29,548 bases of DNA, from positions 1 to 29,548 of the forward strand of contig CALKWT010000115.1 of NCBI GenBank assembly GCA_938003885.1, written 5' to 3'. Below the pieces are notes generated by a model, which did no database searches, was not told the origin of the DNA, and saw only the letters and a program-made list of their open reading frames with translations. The translations under genes were made by a program, and so were the position numbers. The DNA comes from an uncultured Balneolaceae bacterium (lineage in GTDB: Bacteria > Bacteroidota > Rhodothermia > Balneolales > Balneolaceae). This document shows, piece by piece, positions 8,567-17,205 of the stretch; within the stretch, counting starts at the first letter, position 1, and every line of letters starts with the position of its first letter.

Positions 8567-9493
8567 TCAGATCCTGCGGTTAGAGAACCAGACTGAAAAA
8601 TAGTAGATCAGAATCGTGCAGATCAGAATGGAGACGCCCACAAGGTGCAGTACCTGAAATACTCCCGCCATGTCAAACTTATCGAGTCCGATTCCTATAA
8701 GGATCTGCAAAAAAATCAGGCCGGCAATCGCGAGAGAAAGTGTATTCAATCTTCGGGGAACAGGGTACTTCCGGTTCATGTAGAGCAGTACCGCTGTTGC
8801 GAGGACCAGCAACCAGGAGAAACTACGGTGTATCTCATATAAACCGTCGACTGTACCCAGCCACTCTGCCCGGGGCAATTCAAGAACATTTTTAGCTACA
8901 TCTACGGCTTCACGAACCTGTGTACCCAAGACCAGCTGAGCCATGGTCAGAAGGAATAACAGACCTGAGACCCAAAGAAGTTTTTTCTTAATATCAACTT
9001 GAAGATAGAAACCAGAGCGTTCATTAAATGCCCTGAATGTTGCATAGAGGAGTACTGCGAGGAGGGTCATTGCGATGACCATATGGACCGTGATCAGGCC
9101 GGCACTTAAACCGGAACGAACCACGAGGCCGCCAAGCCACGCCTGAAACAGAACCATCACCAGTGCCAGACCGGAAAAAATAGTGATCACCGGATCTTTT
9201 TTCCTGTAGTGAAATGAGGCGAAGAACGTGATGGTAATCATGATGCCTGCCAGCGCTCCCGTCAACCGGTTAATATATTCCAGCCACGTATGAAGCGGAT
9301 TAAAGAGAGTAGCATCATATTGTGGAGGCAGCTCAGCTGCAGTCATTGGAGGGATCCACATCCCAAAACAGCGTGGCCAGTCGGGACATCCAAGGCCGGC
9401 TCCGGAGGCCCTCACCAAACTGCCCATCAGGATGACACCCACAGTGGTGATCACTGTAATAATCGCTGTCTTTTGAAATAAATTGAGTTTCAT
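8567..9493 (-). CDS. ctaA: Heme A synthase (COX15/CtaA family)
   Basis: Integral membrane enzyme that oxidises the C8 methyl of heme O to the formyl group of heme A, the cofactor of aa3-type cytochrome oxidase. The 308-aa product has about eight hydrophobic segments arranged as two four-helix halves, the family architecture. Family residues are visible: extracellular loop GAGLGCPDWPRC with a C36/C42 pair, H68 plus E72-x3-R76 (LEYINRLTG), H137 (TVHMVIAM), H222 (EIHRSFSW) and H283 (VLHLVGVS). These histidines are the expected heme ligands. It is divergent from ctaB across about 197 nt, so heme O and heme A synthesis sit together. No cytochrome oxidase subunit genes are in view. ATG start at 9493; length fits the family. 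Confidence 0.94.
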   Translation of the reverse strand: MKLNLFQKTAIITVITTVGVILMGSLVRASGAGLGCPDWPRCFGMWIPPMTAAELPPQYDATLFNPLHTWLEYINRLTGALAGIMITITFFASFHYRKKDPVITIFSGLALVMVLFQAWLGGLVVRSGLSAGLITVHMVIAMTLLAVLLYATFRAFNERSGFYLQVDIKKKLLWVSGLLFLLTMAQLVLGTQVREAVDVAKNVLELPRAEWLGTVDGLYEIHRSFSWLLVLATAVLLYMNRKYPVPRRLNTLSLAIAGLIFLQILIGIGLDKFDMAGVFQVLHLVGVSILICTILIYYFSVWFSNRRI

Positions 9494-9598
9494 CTGGAGT
9501 TCACAAAAATTTTCGATCCTGTATTATGAGCCTTCTGCCTCTGTACGTCACTTGCGTGACCGATCCTTATCTCGCTGTAAGGTGCCTTTAATCACACA

Positions 9599-9606
9599 CA
9601 AATGTA
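9599..9606 (-). promoter_or_regulatory. Putative Bacteroidota-type -7 box for ctaA
   Basis: Minus-strand TACATTTG matches the TAnnTTTG consensus, about 105 nt upstream of ctaA. No good -33 TTG is seen at the expected distance. Directly beyond it (9607-9621) is a small palindrome TTCAA-5-TTGAA in the shared ctaA/ctaB promoter region. Confidence 0.35.
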
Positions 9607-9690
9607 TTCAATAATTTTGAAGGCGGTATTAAGGTAACATATCATTCTGAAAATGCTTAATTTTATGTGTTGTATTATAATAAGTATGTG

Positions 9691-10596
9691 ATGGATAAAG
9701 AACAAAGCATTCCCTTTACATCCCGAGATTTTATCAGCAAACTAAGTGGTTATTATGCACTTACAAAACCTGGCATAACCTATACCATTCTTGCCAGTAT
9801 GCTCATTGGATTTCTGATGGGATCTGCAGGCCAGCCCGATCTCATTTTGATGCTGCATGCAGCTGTCGGAACCTATCTGATAGCCGGTGGTACAGCGGCC
9901 TACAATATGGTTATAGAGCGGAATCTGGATGGCCTGATGAGACGGACCAGCCGCCGCCCTCTCCCTTCCAACAGATTAACCGTAAAAGAGGGAACCATCT
10001 TCTCCATTCTGTTTATTGCCGCAGGATTACTCTACCTGTCTCTGGTGGTTAACTTTACAGCAGGAATGGTCTCTTTGGCCACAACGGTAATCTATCTGCA
10101 TATTTACACACCTCTCAAGCGAATCTCTGCCCTGAATGTCTTTGTAGGGGCTATCCCCGGGGCTCTTCCGGTGGTAGGGGGATGGGCTGCAGCGACAGGA
10201 ACCGTGTTTGAACATGGAATGTGGATCCTTTTCGGGATCATCTACTGCTGGCAGATCCCACATGTGATGGCGATCGCCTGGGTTGCCCGTAACGACTATG
10301 AACATGCAGGCTTCAAAATGCTGCCAAAGAACGATCCGCACGGATACAAAGCTTCACTCTGGATCGTAGCTCCGTTGCTGATTCTTTTCCCGACGGTTTA
10401 CAAACTCTATGTAATGAATCTGGCAGGCTGGCTCTATCTGGCAGGTGCCCTGCTGGTCACGTTGGGATTCTTTTACTATGGGATCCGATTCTCCCTCTCT
10501 CGTACGGTTACTAATGCCCGCTCATTGATGTTTGCATCTTTTGCATATCTCCCGTTGGTCTGGATCTTCGTCTTTTTGGACTGGATGATCCTTTAG
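9691..10596 (+). CDS. ctaB: Protoheme IX farnesyltransferase (heme O synthase)
   Basis: UbiA-superfamily membrane prenyltransferase that adds farnesyl diphosphate to protoheme to make heme O, the substrate of CtaA encoded divergently. I use the ATG at 9691 (301 aa) rather than an in-frame GTG at 9667, which would add eight residues. The first Asp-rich motif is clear (YNMVIERNLDGLMRRT followed by RPLPS), and so is the second conserved loop (ARNDYEHAGFKMLP) that binds the diphosphate through Mg2+. About eight to nine transmembrane helices are apparent, with LTKPGITYTILASMLIGF near the N-terminus as usual. It is convergent with the downstream E1 gene with only 8 nt between stops; a small GATCC-TTTA-GGATC hairpin spans its stop. 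The symbols ctaB and cyoE are both used for this family. Confidence 0.95.
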   Translation: MDKEQSIPFTSRDFISKLSGYYALTKPGITYTILASMLIGFLMGSAGQPDLILMLHAAVGTYLIAGGTAAYNMVIERNLDGLMRRTSRRPLPSNRLTVKEGTIFSILFIAAGLLYLSLVVNFTAGMVSLATTVIYLHIYTPLKRISALNVFVGAIPGALPVVGGWAAATGTVFEHGMWILFGIIYCWQIPHVMAIAWVARNDYEHAGFKMLPKNDPHGYKASLWIVAPLLILFPTVYKLYVMNLAGWLYLAGALLVTLGFFYYGIRFSLSRTVTNARSLMFASFAYLPLVWIFVFLDWMIL

Positions 10597-10604
10597 GATC
10601 TCAT

Positions 10605-13022
10605 TCAGGAAACGATCAGAGGAGGATATTTGCCCGGGTTGGCTTCATTCATCATGGCGTAAACTTTCTCCAGAATATCCTCTGCACTGGGCTTGGTGAA
10701 ATAGTCTCCGTCACTGGCATAAGCCGTTCTATGAGGCTGACTGCTGAGGCACTGAGCGCTGGAGTCGAGATACCGGTACCCGCCATGTTCATCGATCACT
10801 TTCTGCATCATAAATGCAGTGGCACCGCCCGGTACATCCTCATCTACAAAGAGAATGCGGTTTGTCTTTTTAAGAGACTCCAGAATCATTTTGTTGTTAT
10901 CAAATGGCAATAGGGTACGTACATCGATCAACTCAGCCGAAATTCCCATCTCTTTCAGCTCAGGCAGTACAGATTCCACCACATTAAATGTAGACCCATA
11001 AGAAACGATGGTGAGGTCAGTTCCCTCATGTACGACTTCAGGGATCCCAAGTGGAACTGTAAACTCACCCAGATTATCAGGTAGTTTTTCCTTAAGGCGA
11101 TAGGCGTTCAGCGGCTCTACAATAAGCGCAGGATCATCGCCCTGGAGCAGGGTGTTATAAAACCCGGCGGCATGGGTCAGATTCCTCGGCACACAGACAT
11201 GCATGCCTCTCAGCCCGGTGACAATCATCCCCATAGGGGATCCGGCATGCCATATCCCCTCCAGCCTATGGCCCCTGGTACGAACAATCAATGGATAGGC
11301 CTGCCCTCCCCCTGTCCGGTACCGGAGGGTGGCTACATCGTCGCTCAGAAGCTGAAATGCGTAGAGCAGGTAATCCAGATATTGAATCTCCGCTATGGGG
11401 CGAAGACCCCTGAGTGCTAGCCCCATACCCTGGCCTATTATCGTTGCTTCCCGGATACCCGTATCACTCACTCTGTACTTCCCATACTTCTCCTGCATAC
11501 CGACAAAGCCGAGATTGACATCACCAAGTTGTCCGACATCTTCGCCAAAAGCGACTACGTTGGGATATTTTTCAAACAGGGCGTCAAAGTTATTTCGCAG
11601 AACGACCCGTCCGTCAACTTTAACCGGGGTGGAACTGTAAACCGGTTTTACTTCTTTAATACGGACCGGTGAGTATTTTGTCTCGCTGTAGAGATGGAAA
11701 GAGAATCGTTTCTTGTTTAAGTCGCTGTTCGTTTTAACCCATGCGGCAAGCTCTTTACCAGCCTCTGACTTTTTGCCACGGAGAAGAAGAAGGGAACGCC
11801 TGGCAGTATGCATGACATCTCGCCTGATTGGCCTGCTGACCCGGGCTAATTTTGCCCGATACCCTTCTATCCCGGTGAGAGACGGATGCTCCGCTGTCAC
11901 CCTTCCGAGGATGTCCAGAAGTTCTTTTTTCTCATCCTGTATAGGCTGCTGAAATTTCTGCCAGGCCCTGACCTGTTCTTTTTTTACCAATTCGACGATC
12001 TGCTCTTCCATCTTATCAAGCTGAGCAGAATTTACGAACTCATTATCCAGTATCCACTGCCTGAACTTTCTTATACAGCAATACTCCTTTTCCCAATTGA
12101 GCCGTTCATCACTTTTATATCTTTCATGAGAACCGGAAGTAGAGTGGCCCTGCGGCTGGGTGACTTCTTCTACATGCACCAGGACCGGCACATGTTCTTC
12201 ACGTGCCACACTTTCAGCCTTGCGATAGGCTTCGAGGAGCTCCACATAGTCCCACGCTTTCACTGTCAAAATTTCAAAGCCCGGCTGTCTTTTCGTTCTT
12301 TTGAAACCCCTCAGCGCTTTTGATATACTCTCTTTAATTGTCTGGTACTTTTTGGGAACTGATATTCCGTACTCATCGTCCCATACAGAAATGACCATGG
12401 GAACCTGCAGAACTCCCGCTGCATTCAATGTCTCCCAGAAAATACCTTCCGATGTACTGGCATCGCCAATGGTGCCCCAGGCAATTTCCCGCCCGCCTTT
12501 TGAGAACTTGGTCAGATGCTTCAGCTCCTCCAGGTTTCTATACAGTTTGGAGGCTTGTGCAAGGCCCAGCAGACGAGCCATCTGCCCAGCAGTAGGTGAG
12601 ATATCGGAGGATGTATTTTTGGAGTTGGTCTGATCAATCCACTCCCCCTCTTCGTCGATCAGGCGGGTCGCAAAATGGGAGTTCATCTGTCGGCCAACCG
12701 AATTAGGCTCGGCTTCCACATCCGTATTTGCATAAAGCTGAGCAAAAAATTCCTGGATGGTTAACTCCTCAATTGCAAGCATAAAGGTTTGATCACGGTA
12801 GTAGCCCGACCTGAAATCACCTTTTCTAAAATGTTTGGCCATGGCAATTTGTGGCAACTCCTTACCATCTCCAAAAATTCCAAATTTGGCCTTCCCGGTC
12901 AGTACCTCCTTTCTGCCCAACAGGGACATTTCCCGGCTGGTGAATGCCAATTTATAATCATCCAGTATTTGCTTAATCTTTATTTTGGAGTGTTCTTCTG
13001 CTGCTACTGCTTTACTTGACAT
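10605..13022 (-). CDS. 2-oxoacid dehydrogenase E1 component, fused alpha and beta subunits
   Basis: Thiamine-diphosphate enzyme that decarboxylates a 2-oxoacid (branched-chain 2-oxoacids or pyruvate) and passes the acyl group to the lipoyl E2 of the complex. The 805-aa product joins both subunits in one chain. The alpha-like half (about 10-370) has the TPP motif GTIGDASTSEG...N (G186-D187...N200). The beta-like half (about 465-795) has AFGEDVGQLGDVN, the KYRVSDTGIREATIIGQGMGLALRG segment region and a transketolase-C-type domain ending near the C-terminus. Such fused E1 proteins are widespread in Bacteroidota and often annotated as 2-oxoisovalerate dehydrogenase. E2 and E3 are not in the window, so the substrate cannot be fixed. 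It lies 210 nt downstream of fumC on the same strand. The ATG start fits the family N-terminus. Confidence 0.88.
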   Translation of the reverse strand: MSSKAVAAEEHSKIKIKQILDDYKLAFTSREMSLLGRKEVLTGKAKFGIFGDGKELPQIAMAKHFRKGDFRSGYYRDQTFMLAIEELTIQEFFAQLYANTDVEAEPNSVGRQMNSHFATRLIDEEGEWIDQTNSKNTSSDISPTAGQMARLLGLAQASKLYRNLEELKHLTKFSKGGREIAWGTIGDASTSEGIFWETLNAAGVLQVPMVISVWDDEYGISVPKKYQTIKESISKALRGFKRTKRQPGFEILTVKAWDYVELLEAYRKAESVAREEHVPVLVHVEEVTQPQGHSTSGSHERYKSDERLNWEKEYCCIRKFRQWILDNEFVNSAQLDKMEEQIVELVKKEQVRAWQKFQQPIQDEKKELLDILGRVTAEHPSLTGIEGYRAKLARVSRPIRRDVMHTARRSLLLLRGKKSEAGKELAAWVKTNSDLNKKRFSFHLYSETKYSPVRIKEVKPVYSSTPVKVDGRVVLRNNFDALFEKYPNVVAFGEDVGQLGDVNLGFVGMQEKYGKYRVSDTGIREATIIGQGMGLALRGLRPIAEIQYLDYLLYAFQLLSDDVATLRYRTGGGQAYPLIVRTRGHRLEGIWHAGSPMGMIVTGLRGMHVCVPRNLTHAAGFYNTLLQGDDPALIVEPLNAYRLKEKLPDNLGEFTVPLGIPEVVHEGTDLTIVSYGSTFNVVESVLPELKEMGISAELIDVRTLLPFDNNKMILESLKKTNRILFVDEDVPGGATAFMMQKVIDEHGGYRYLDSSAQCLSSQPHRTAYASDGDYFTKPSAEDILEKVYAMMNEANPGKYPPLIVS

Positions 13023-13147
13023 GACAACTCATTTCTTTCAATAAATTCATTAATCAGTATAGAAGCCTAGACGTGATACAAAGGGCGTTATCCCGGAAAT
13101 GAACATAATGTGTCCCCCATATAAACATCGATATCGACTGCCATTGA

Positions 13148-13155
13148 CAAAAGTA
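13148..13155 (-). promoter_or_regulatory. Putative -7 box upstream of the E1 gene
   Basis: Minus-strand TACTTTTG fits TAnnTTTG, about 125 nt before the E1 start and directly after the stem-loop at 13156-13196. No clear -33 element. It could equally be the T-rich tail of that hairpin. Confidence 0.25.
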
Positions 13156-13196
13156 CCTGCCAGGAGCCTGACGGGACCCGTTGGATTCCGGGCAGG
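13156..13196 (-). terminator. Stem-loop between fumC and the E1 gene
   Basis: Outer arms CCTGCC (13156-13161) and GGCAGG (13191-13196) enclose an inner dyad ACGGG-A-CCCGT (13171-13181). On the minus strand the structure is followed by TACTTTTGT. It lies 37 nt past the fumC stop. A fumC terminator or a structured leader of the E1 mRNA are both possible. Confidence 0.35.
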
Positions 13197-13232
13197 GAAT
13201 GATTGCATCCGGTTAGAGGTATCAACAGTTCT

Positions 13233-14624
13233 CTACTCAGGAAATCCCCCTTCTGTCATCTTCATGGGATCAAGGGCAATCCTCAGCTCTTCTTCAGATA
13301 AATCAGTCATTTCACGTGCAACTTCAAGAACAGCACGGTTTTCTGCATAGGCTGTTTTTGCAATCTTTGCGGCGGCATCGTATCCGATTAATGGATTTAA
13401 TGCCGTTACTAATATAGGGTTTTTACCGACCATTTCGCGAATCTCTTCTCTTCGGACGGTCAAGGTAGCAACCGATTTGTCAGCAAAATTTCTGGAGGCG
13501 CCGGTCAGAATTCCGATCGATTGCAGAAGGTTATGTGCCACAAGCGGAAACATGACATTCAGTTCAAAATTGCCTGACTGACCTGCGATCGTAATGGCCG
13601 CATCATTGCCGATCACCTGGGCGCAGACCATCGCGAGGGATTCCTCAATGACCGGATTCACCTTACCTGGCATGATAGAGGATCCGGGCTGAAGCGCTTC
13701 CAGCTGTATCTCGCCCAGGCCACTGTTAGGGCCGGAATTCATCCAGCGGAAATCGTTGCTGATCTTCATCAGTCCGGCAGCAATATTTTTCAGCTGTCCC
13801 GACAGCTCCATCGGGGCGTCCACGGTTGCCTGTGCCTCAAAATGGTTCTCCGCCTCTTTAAAAGGAAGATTCGTGGCTTTTGAGATCTCCCTTGCAAATC
13901 GATTCCCAAACTCCTTATGGGTATTGATGCCGGTTCCGACCGCGGTTCCTCCCTGCGGGAGCTCATACATCCGTTTCAGGGCATCCTCAATTCGCAAAAT
14001 TCCAAGCTCGATCTGTCGGGCATACCCTTCAAACTCCTGTTTCAACGTGACAGGCATGGCGTCCATCAGGTGTGTTCGCCCGGTCTTGACCACATCTTTA
14101 TACTCCTTTGCCTTCTCCAGCAACACAGACTTCAGATGCTCCAGGGCAGGGATCAGGTGCTCTTTTACGGCGATCACAGCTGCAATGCGAACGGCTGTGG
14201 GAATCACATCATTCGAACTCTGGCCAAAATTCACATGGTCATTAGGATGGATAACGATATCAGTTCCTTCCCTGAGTTCATTGGCACGATTGGAAATCAC
14301 CTCATTTGCATTCATGTTGGTGGAGGTACCCGACCCCGTCTGAAAAATATCCAGAACAAAATGATCGTCCAGTTTATTCTCTACCACTTCCGAAGCAGCC
14401 CTCTGAATAGCTTTTGATACTTCTTCATCAAGCAGTCCCAGCTCCATATTGACTTTTGCAGCGGTCTGTTTTACACGCCCCAGTGCAGAGATAAAAGCCG
14501 GACTGAAACGGAGGTTGCTGATGTTGAAATTTTCAAATGCCCGTTGGGTCTGTGCACTGTAGTATGCACGGGCAGGCACCATAACCTCGCCCATTGAATC
14601 TTTTTCAATACGAAAATCTGACAT
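13233..14624 (-). CDS. fumC: Fumarate hydratase class II
   Basis: Cytoplasmic, iron-independent TCA-cycle enzyme interconverting fumarate and L-malate as a homotetramer. The 463-aa product matches the family length. The superfamily signature GSSIMPGKVNP is at 314-324, with the catalytic Ser in the mobile loop. TGRTHLMDAMP places the conserved His at 185. The substrate-binding segments TGSGTSTNMNANEV (97-109) and HPNDHVNFGQSSND (126-139) are intact. These features distinguish it from aspartase only partly. The HPNDHVN form and a C-terminus of ordinary length favour fumarase, though aspartate ammonia-lyase is the nearest alternative. It starts 81 nt after the bCerS-like gene on the same strand and precedes the E1 gene, so it may share a transcript with the lipid genes. 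Confidence 0.92.
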   Translation of the reverse strand: MSDFRIEKDSMGEVMVPARAYYSAQTQRAFENFNISNLRFSPAFISALGRVKQTAAKVNMELGLLDEEVSKAIQRAASEVVENKLDDHFVLDIFQTGSGTSTNMNANEVISNRANELREGTDIVIHPNDHVNFGQSSNDVIPTAVRIAAVIAVKEHLIPALEHLKSVLLEKAKEYKDVVKTGRTHLMDAMPVTLKQEFEGYARQIELGILRIEDALKRMYELPQGGTAVGTGINTHKEFGNRFAREISKATNLPFKEAENHFEAQATVDAPMELSGQLKNIAAGLMKISNDFRWMNSGPNSGLGEIQLEALQPGSSIMPGKVNPVIEESLAMVCAQVIGNDAAITIAGQSGNFELNVMFPLVAHNLLQSIGILTGASRNFADKSVATLTVRREEIREMVGKNPILVTALNPLIGYDAAAKIAKTAYAENRAVLEVAREMTDLSEEELRIALDPMKMTEGGFPE

Positions 14625-14705
14625 AAAGCTCCAATAGTTATTTTCTTAATTTCATCACTATAAGGTAGGATATTTGAGGGAGAATCAGAAAATTCAAGAC
14701 CGTTT

Positions 14706-15842
14706 TCAGTCAAGTATTTTGCCGTACATCCTATAGCGTTTGTCGAGGACTCCTCCTATTTTTTCAGCAACCCGTAACATGTTTACGTTACTTTCGACAA
14801 TCCATCCTACTTCAGAAGAGTTCACCCCTTTTTTCAAGCCGTTTTCAATCGCTTCACGATGTAACAGCACATCGATACCCCGGCCCTGGTATTCAGGAAC
14901 AATCCCCATCAAAGCAGTCCGTATCTTATTGATACGTTTTCTATTCCATAAGAGTGTAAAAATTCCGAAAGGTAATAATCGTCCGTTCATCTTTTTCAGA
15001 ATCTGGTTTATATCGGGAAAAGCAATGGAGAATCCGACAGGTTTTCCATCAATTTCGGCGATGTGCGCAAAATCATCATCCACAATGGTTTTCAGATCCT
15101 CGGCAAGGGCGGAGAACTCTTCGTCGCTCAAAGGTATAAATCCCCAGTTATCTCTCCATGCACTGTTGTAGATTTCACGAACAATTTTAACTTCCTCATG
15201 AATATCTTTCAGTCTGATTTTCCGGATCTTTATACCCGGCAGGCGTCTTTTCACGATATCGAATGCCCTGTTTGCCCGCTCGCGGTCTACATTATCCTGT
15301 GTGACCAGATAATTCAGCAGATCCATCTCGGCATGATACCCCGAATTAACAATCAGTTTATCGTAGTAGGGTTCGTTATAGGGCATCAAAATTGCAGGAT
15401 AGCGGTCAAATCCCTCTACAAGGATTCCAATTTCGTCCATCATCCCCGGCTTGGAAGGACCGAGAACCTTCTCCATTCCTTTCTCTTTCAGCCAGGTTTC
15501 AACTGCATGAAACAGCCTGTCTGATGACTCCTGATGATCCTCACACTCATAAAAACCGAAAAACCCTGTACGGGTATTATGAAAGTCATTATACCTGTGA
15601 TCAATAATTGCAGCGATCCTCCCGACGATCACCCCGTCACGCTTCAAAAGAAACAGAGCAATTTCGGCGTTTCTAAAAAAAGGGTTCTTCTCGGTATCTA
15701 CAAGTTTTTTCTGCTCCATTAACAGAGGGGCAACCCAGTATCGGCTCCCTCTGTAATGGTGATAGGGGAAGTTTATAAACTTCTTAATCTCCTTCTTTTC
15801 AGTAAGGTAAATAACCTCGAAATTATTTGGCTTAACATTCAC
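14706..15842 (-). CDS. GNAT-fold acyltransferase, candidate bacterial ceramide synthase (bCerS-like)
   Basis: 378-aa soluble-looking protein with no signal peptide. The C-terminal half (about 210-370) looks like an acyl-CoA/ACP N-acyltransferase of the GNAT fold: DDFAHIAEIDGKPVGFSIA, then ALMGIVPEYQGRGIDVLLH (an acyl-carrier-binding-type Q-x-x-G-x-G/A loop), then GWIVESNVNMLRVAEKIGG. The N-terminal half (FINFPYHHYRGSRYWVAPL, then PSKPGMMDEIGILVEGFD) looks like a degenerate second GNAT-like half. It lies only 29 nt downstream of serine palmitoyltransferase on the same strand. GNAT-type bCerS of Caulobacter and relatives is likewise linked to Spt and CerR genes, so I infer N-acylation of sphinganine or 3-ketosphinganine. 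The frame's first possible start is GTG at 15842; the ATG nearby is out of frame. The fold is fairly sure; the specific reaction is inferred from context. Confidence 0.6.
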   Translation of the reverse strand: MNVKPNNFEVIYLTEKKEIKKFINFPYHHYRGSRYWVAPLLMEQKKLVDTEKNPFFRNAEIALFLLKRDGVIVGRIAAIIDHRYNDFHNTRTGFFGFYECEDHQESSDRLFHAVETWLKEKGMEKVLGPSKPGMMDEIGILVEGFDRYPAILMPYNEPYYDKLIVNSGYHAEMDLLNYLVTQDNVDRERANRAFDIVKRRLPGIKIRKIRLKDIHEEVKIVREIYNSAWRDNWGFIPLSDEEFSALAEDLKTIVDDDFAHIAEIDGKPVGFSIAFPDINQILKKMNGRLLPFGIFTLLWNRKRINKIRTALMGIVPEYQGRGIDVLLHREAIENGLKKGVNSSEVGWIVESNVNMLRVAEKIGGVLDKRYRMYGKILD

Positions 15843-15871
15843 AGAAGGCTGATTATGTCTGCAGATAGCAA

Positions 15872-17119
15872 TTATTTGGGTACTTCAATCAGGGAGTGGC
15901 CGCCCTCATCAATGATGCCATGTTTGATACCTACCTTCCGGAAAGCTTCCAGGATGATATCCAGATGCTCATCTGTATGGGTTGCCATATAGCTTGTACG
16001 AACCAGTGCCTGTCCCTGAGGAACTGCGGGGGGGACGACTGCATTCACATAGACGCCCTCCTCAAAGAGATCCTTCCAGAATGTGAAGCATTTGTACATA
16101 TCCCCGATCACAACCGGTATGATCGGTGTCTGGCTTGACCAAACATTGAAACCGAGATTTTTAAGTTCTTCCCTCATATACATCGATATCTTCTCAAGCC
16201 TCTCCAGTCTCCATGTCTCTTCCTGAAGAATCTCCAGTGATTTCAGAACGGTTGCCACGTTGGCCGGTGGCATGCTTGCGCTAAAAATATGGGAGGGCGA
16301 ATGGTGACGGATAAAATCAATTACGGGCTGATCCCCTACGATAAACCCACCCAGGGATGCAAAAGACTTGGAAAAGGTACCACTGATCAGATCTACTTGA
16401 TCGGTCAGTCCAAAAACGGAGGCGGATCCTCTTCCGCCATCCCCGACAACTCCAATAGCATGGGCGTCGTCCAGGTAGACACCCGCTCCAAATTCATTGG
16501 CCAGTTTGACAATCTCAGGAACATTGGCAAGCATTCCCGACATGGAGAATACACCGTCAGTAATTATAATTTTACCCGCATCCGGATCTTCACGCTCCAA
16601 CAGCGTCCGCAGATGCTCCATATCATTGTGTCTATAGCGTACTGTTTTCGCTTTCGATACCTGGGTACCTACGACAATACATGCATGATTATCTCTGTCG
16701 GAAAAAATGATATCATTCCTGTCGGCTATCGTCTGGATGGATCCCTCGTTGGTCTGATAACCCGTACTGAACAAGACACACGCCTCTTTCCCCATGAAAG
16801 CTGCAAGTTTTTCTTCCAGTTCCAGATGCAGATCAAGGGTTCCGTTCAGATATCGGGATCCGGTACACCCTGTGCCGTATATCGGTATCACATCCTGAGC
16901 AGCTTTGATAACTCTGGGATCATTGGTGAGTCCCAGATAATTATTAGAACCCGCCATGATCACATCACGCCCTTCAATGTTTACATTGGTACCATCTGTC
17001 GCCTGAAGAGGCTTGAAATAAGGATACAATCCTTTTTCCTTTATTTCATCGGCAGTCGTAAAGTTGTGTGCTTTCTGAAAAACTTTACTTCGTGAGGTTC
17101 CGGCTTTTATATCGCCCAT
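15872..17119 (-). CDS. spt: Serine palmitoyltransferase (PLP-dependent alpha-oxoamine synthase)
   Basis: First committed enzyme of sphingolipid synthesis: condenses L-serine with a long-chain acyl-CoA or acyl-ACP to 3-ketosphinganine in the cytoplasm. The 415-aa product is an alpha-oxoamine synthase. It shows the glycine-rich GTGCTGSRYLNGTLDLHLELE segment region (about 82-102), DNHACI with the cofactor-stacking His145, LDDAHAIG (D217/H220), the PLP lysine K251 in SGTFSKSFASLGGF, and PPAVPQGQALVRTSYMATHT near the C-terminus. The TVRYRHNDMEHL segment (159-170) and the GKEACVLFSTGYQTN form resemble Bacteroidota SPT more than glycine C-acetyltransferase (Kbl) or BioF. The neighbours are two GT4 enzymes upstream and a GNAT acyltransferase downstream, with a divergent SDR, which supports SPT over amino-acid catabolism. 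Kbl remains the main alternative. Confidence 0.82.
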   Translation of the reverse strand: MGDIKAGTSRSKVFQKAHNFTTADEIKEKGLYPYFKPLQATDGTNVNIEGRDVIMAGSNNYLGLTNDPRVIKAAQDVIPIYGTGCTGSRYLNGTLDLHLELEEKLAAFMGKEACVLFSTGYQTNEGSIQTIADRNDIIFSDRDNHACIVVGTQVSKAKTVRYRHNDMEHLRTLLEREDPDAGKIIITDGVFSMSGMLANVPEIVKLANEFGAGVYLDDAHAIGVVGDGGRGSASVFGLTDQVDLISGTFSKSFASLGGFIVGDQPVIDFIRHHSPSHIFSASMPPANVATVLKSLEILQEETWRLERLEKISMYMREELKNLGFNVWSSQTPIIPVVIGDMYKCFTFWKDLFEEGVYVNAVVPPAVPQGQALVRTSYMATHTDEHLDIILEAFRKVGIKHGIIDEGGHSLIEVPK

Positions 17120-17205
17120 TCTAATAGCTTTTGTTATATTTTTTAAACACGTAAATATACCGAGTATTCCTGATCATTCAAATTTTACACTGAGACCTTG
17201 ATCAG

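Noticed and set aside
10587..10600. GATCC-TTTA-GGATC hairpin spanning the ctaB stop
   Set aside because: Only 5 bp and no T-run; too weak to call a terminator although it lies between convergent genes.
13756..14343. 195-codon open frame on the plus strand opposite fumC
   Set aside because: It is Ser/Phe/Arg-rich, as shadow frames usually are, and fumC on the other strand explains the conservation.
16289..17095. 268-codon open frame on the plus strand opposite serine palmitoyltransferase
   Set aside because: It is antisense to a strongly conserved enzyme and has no recognisable motif or initiation signal. Long shadow frames are expected from codon bias.
17170..17205. Inverted repeat CTGATCA...TGATCAG after the GT4 stop
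   Set aside because: The 22-nt loop and the lack of a T-run make termination unlikely; 7-bp repeats of this kind can occur by chance.
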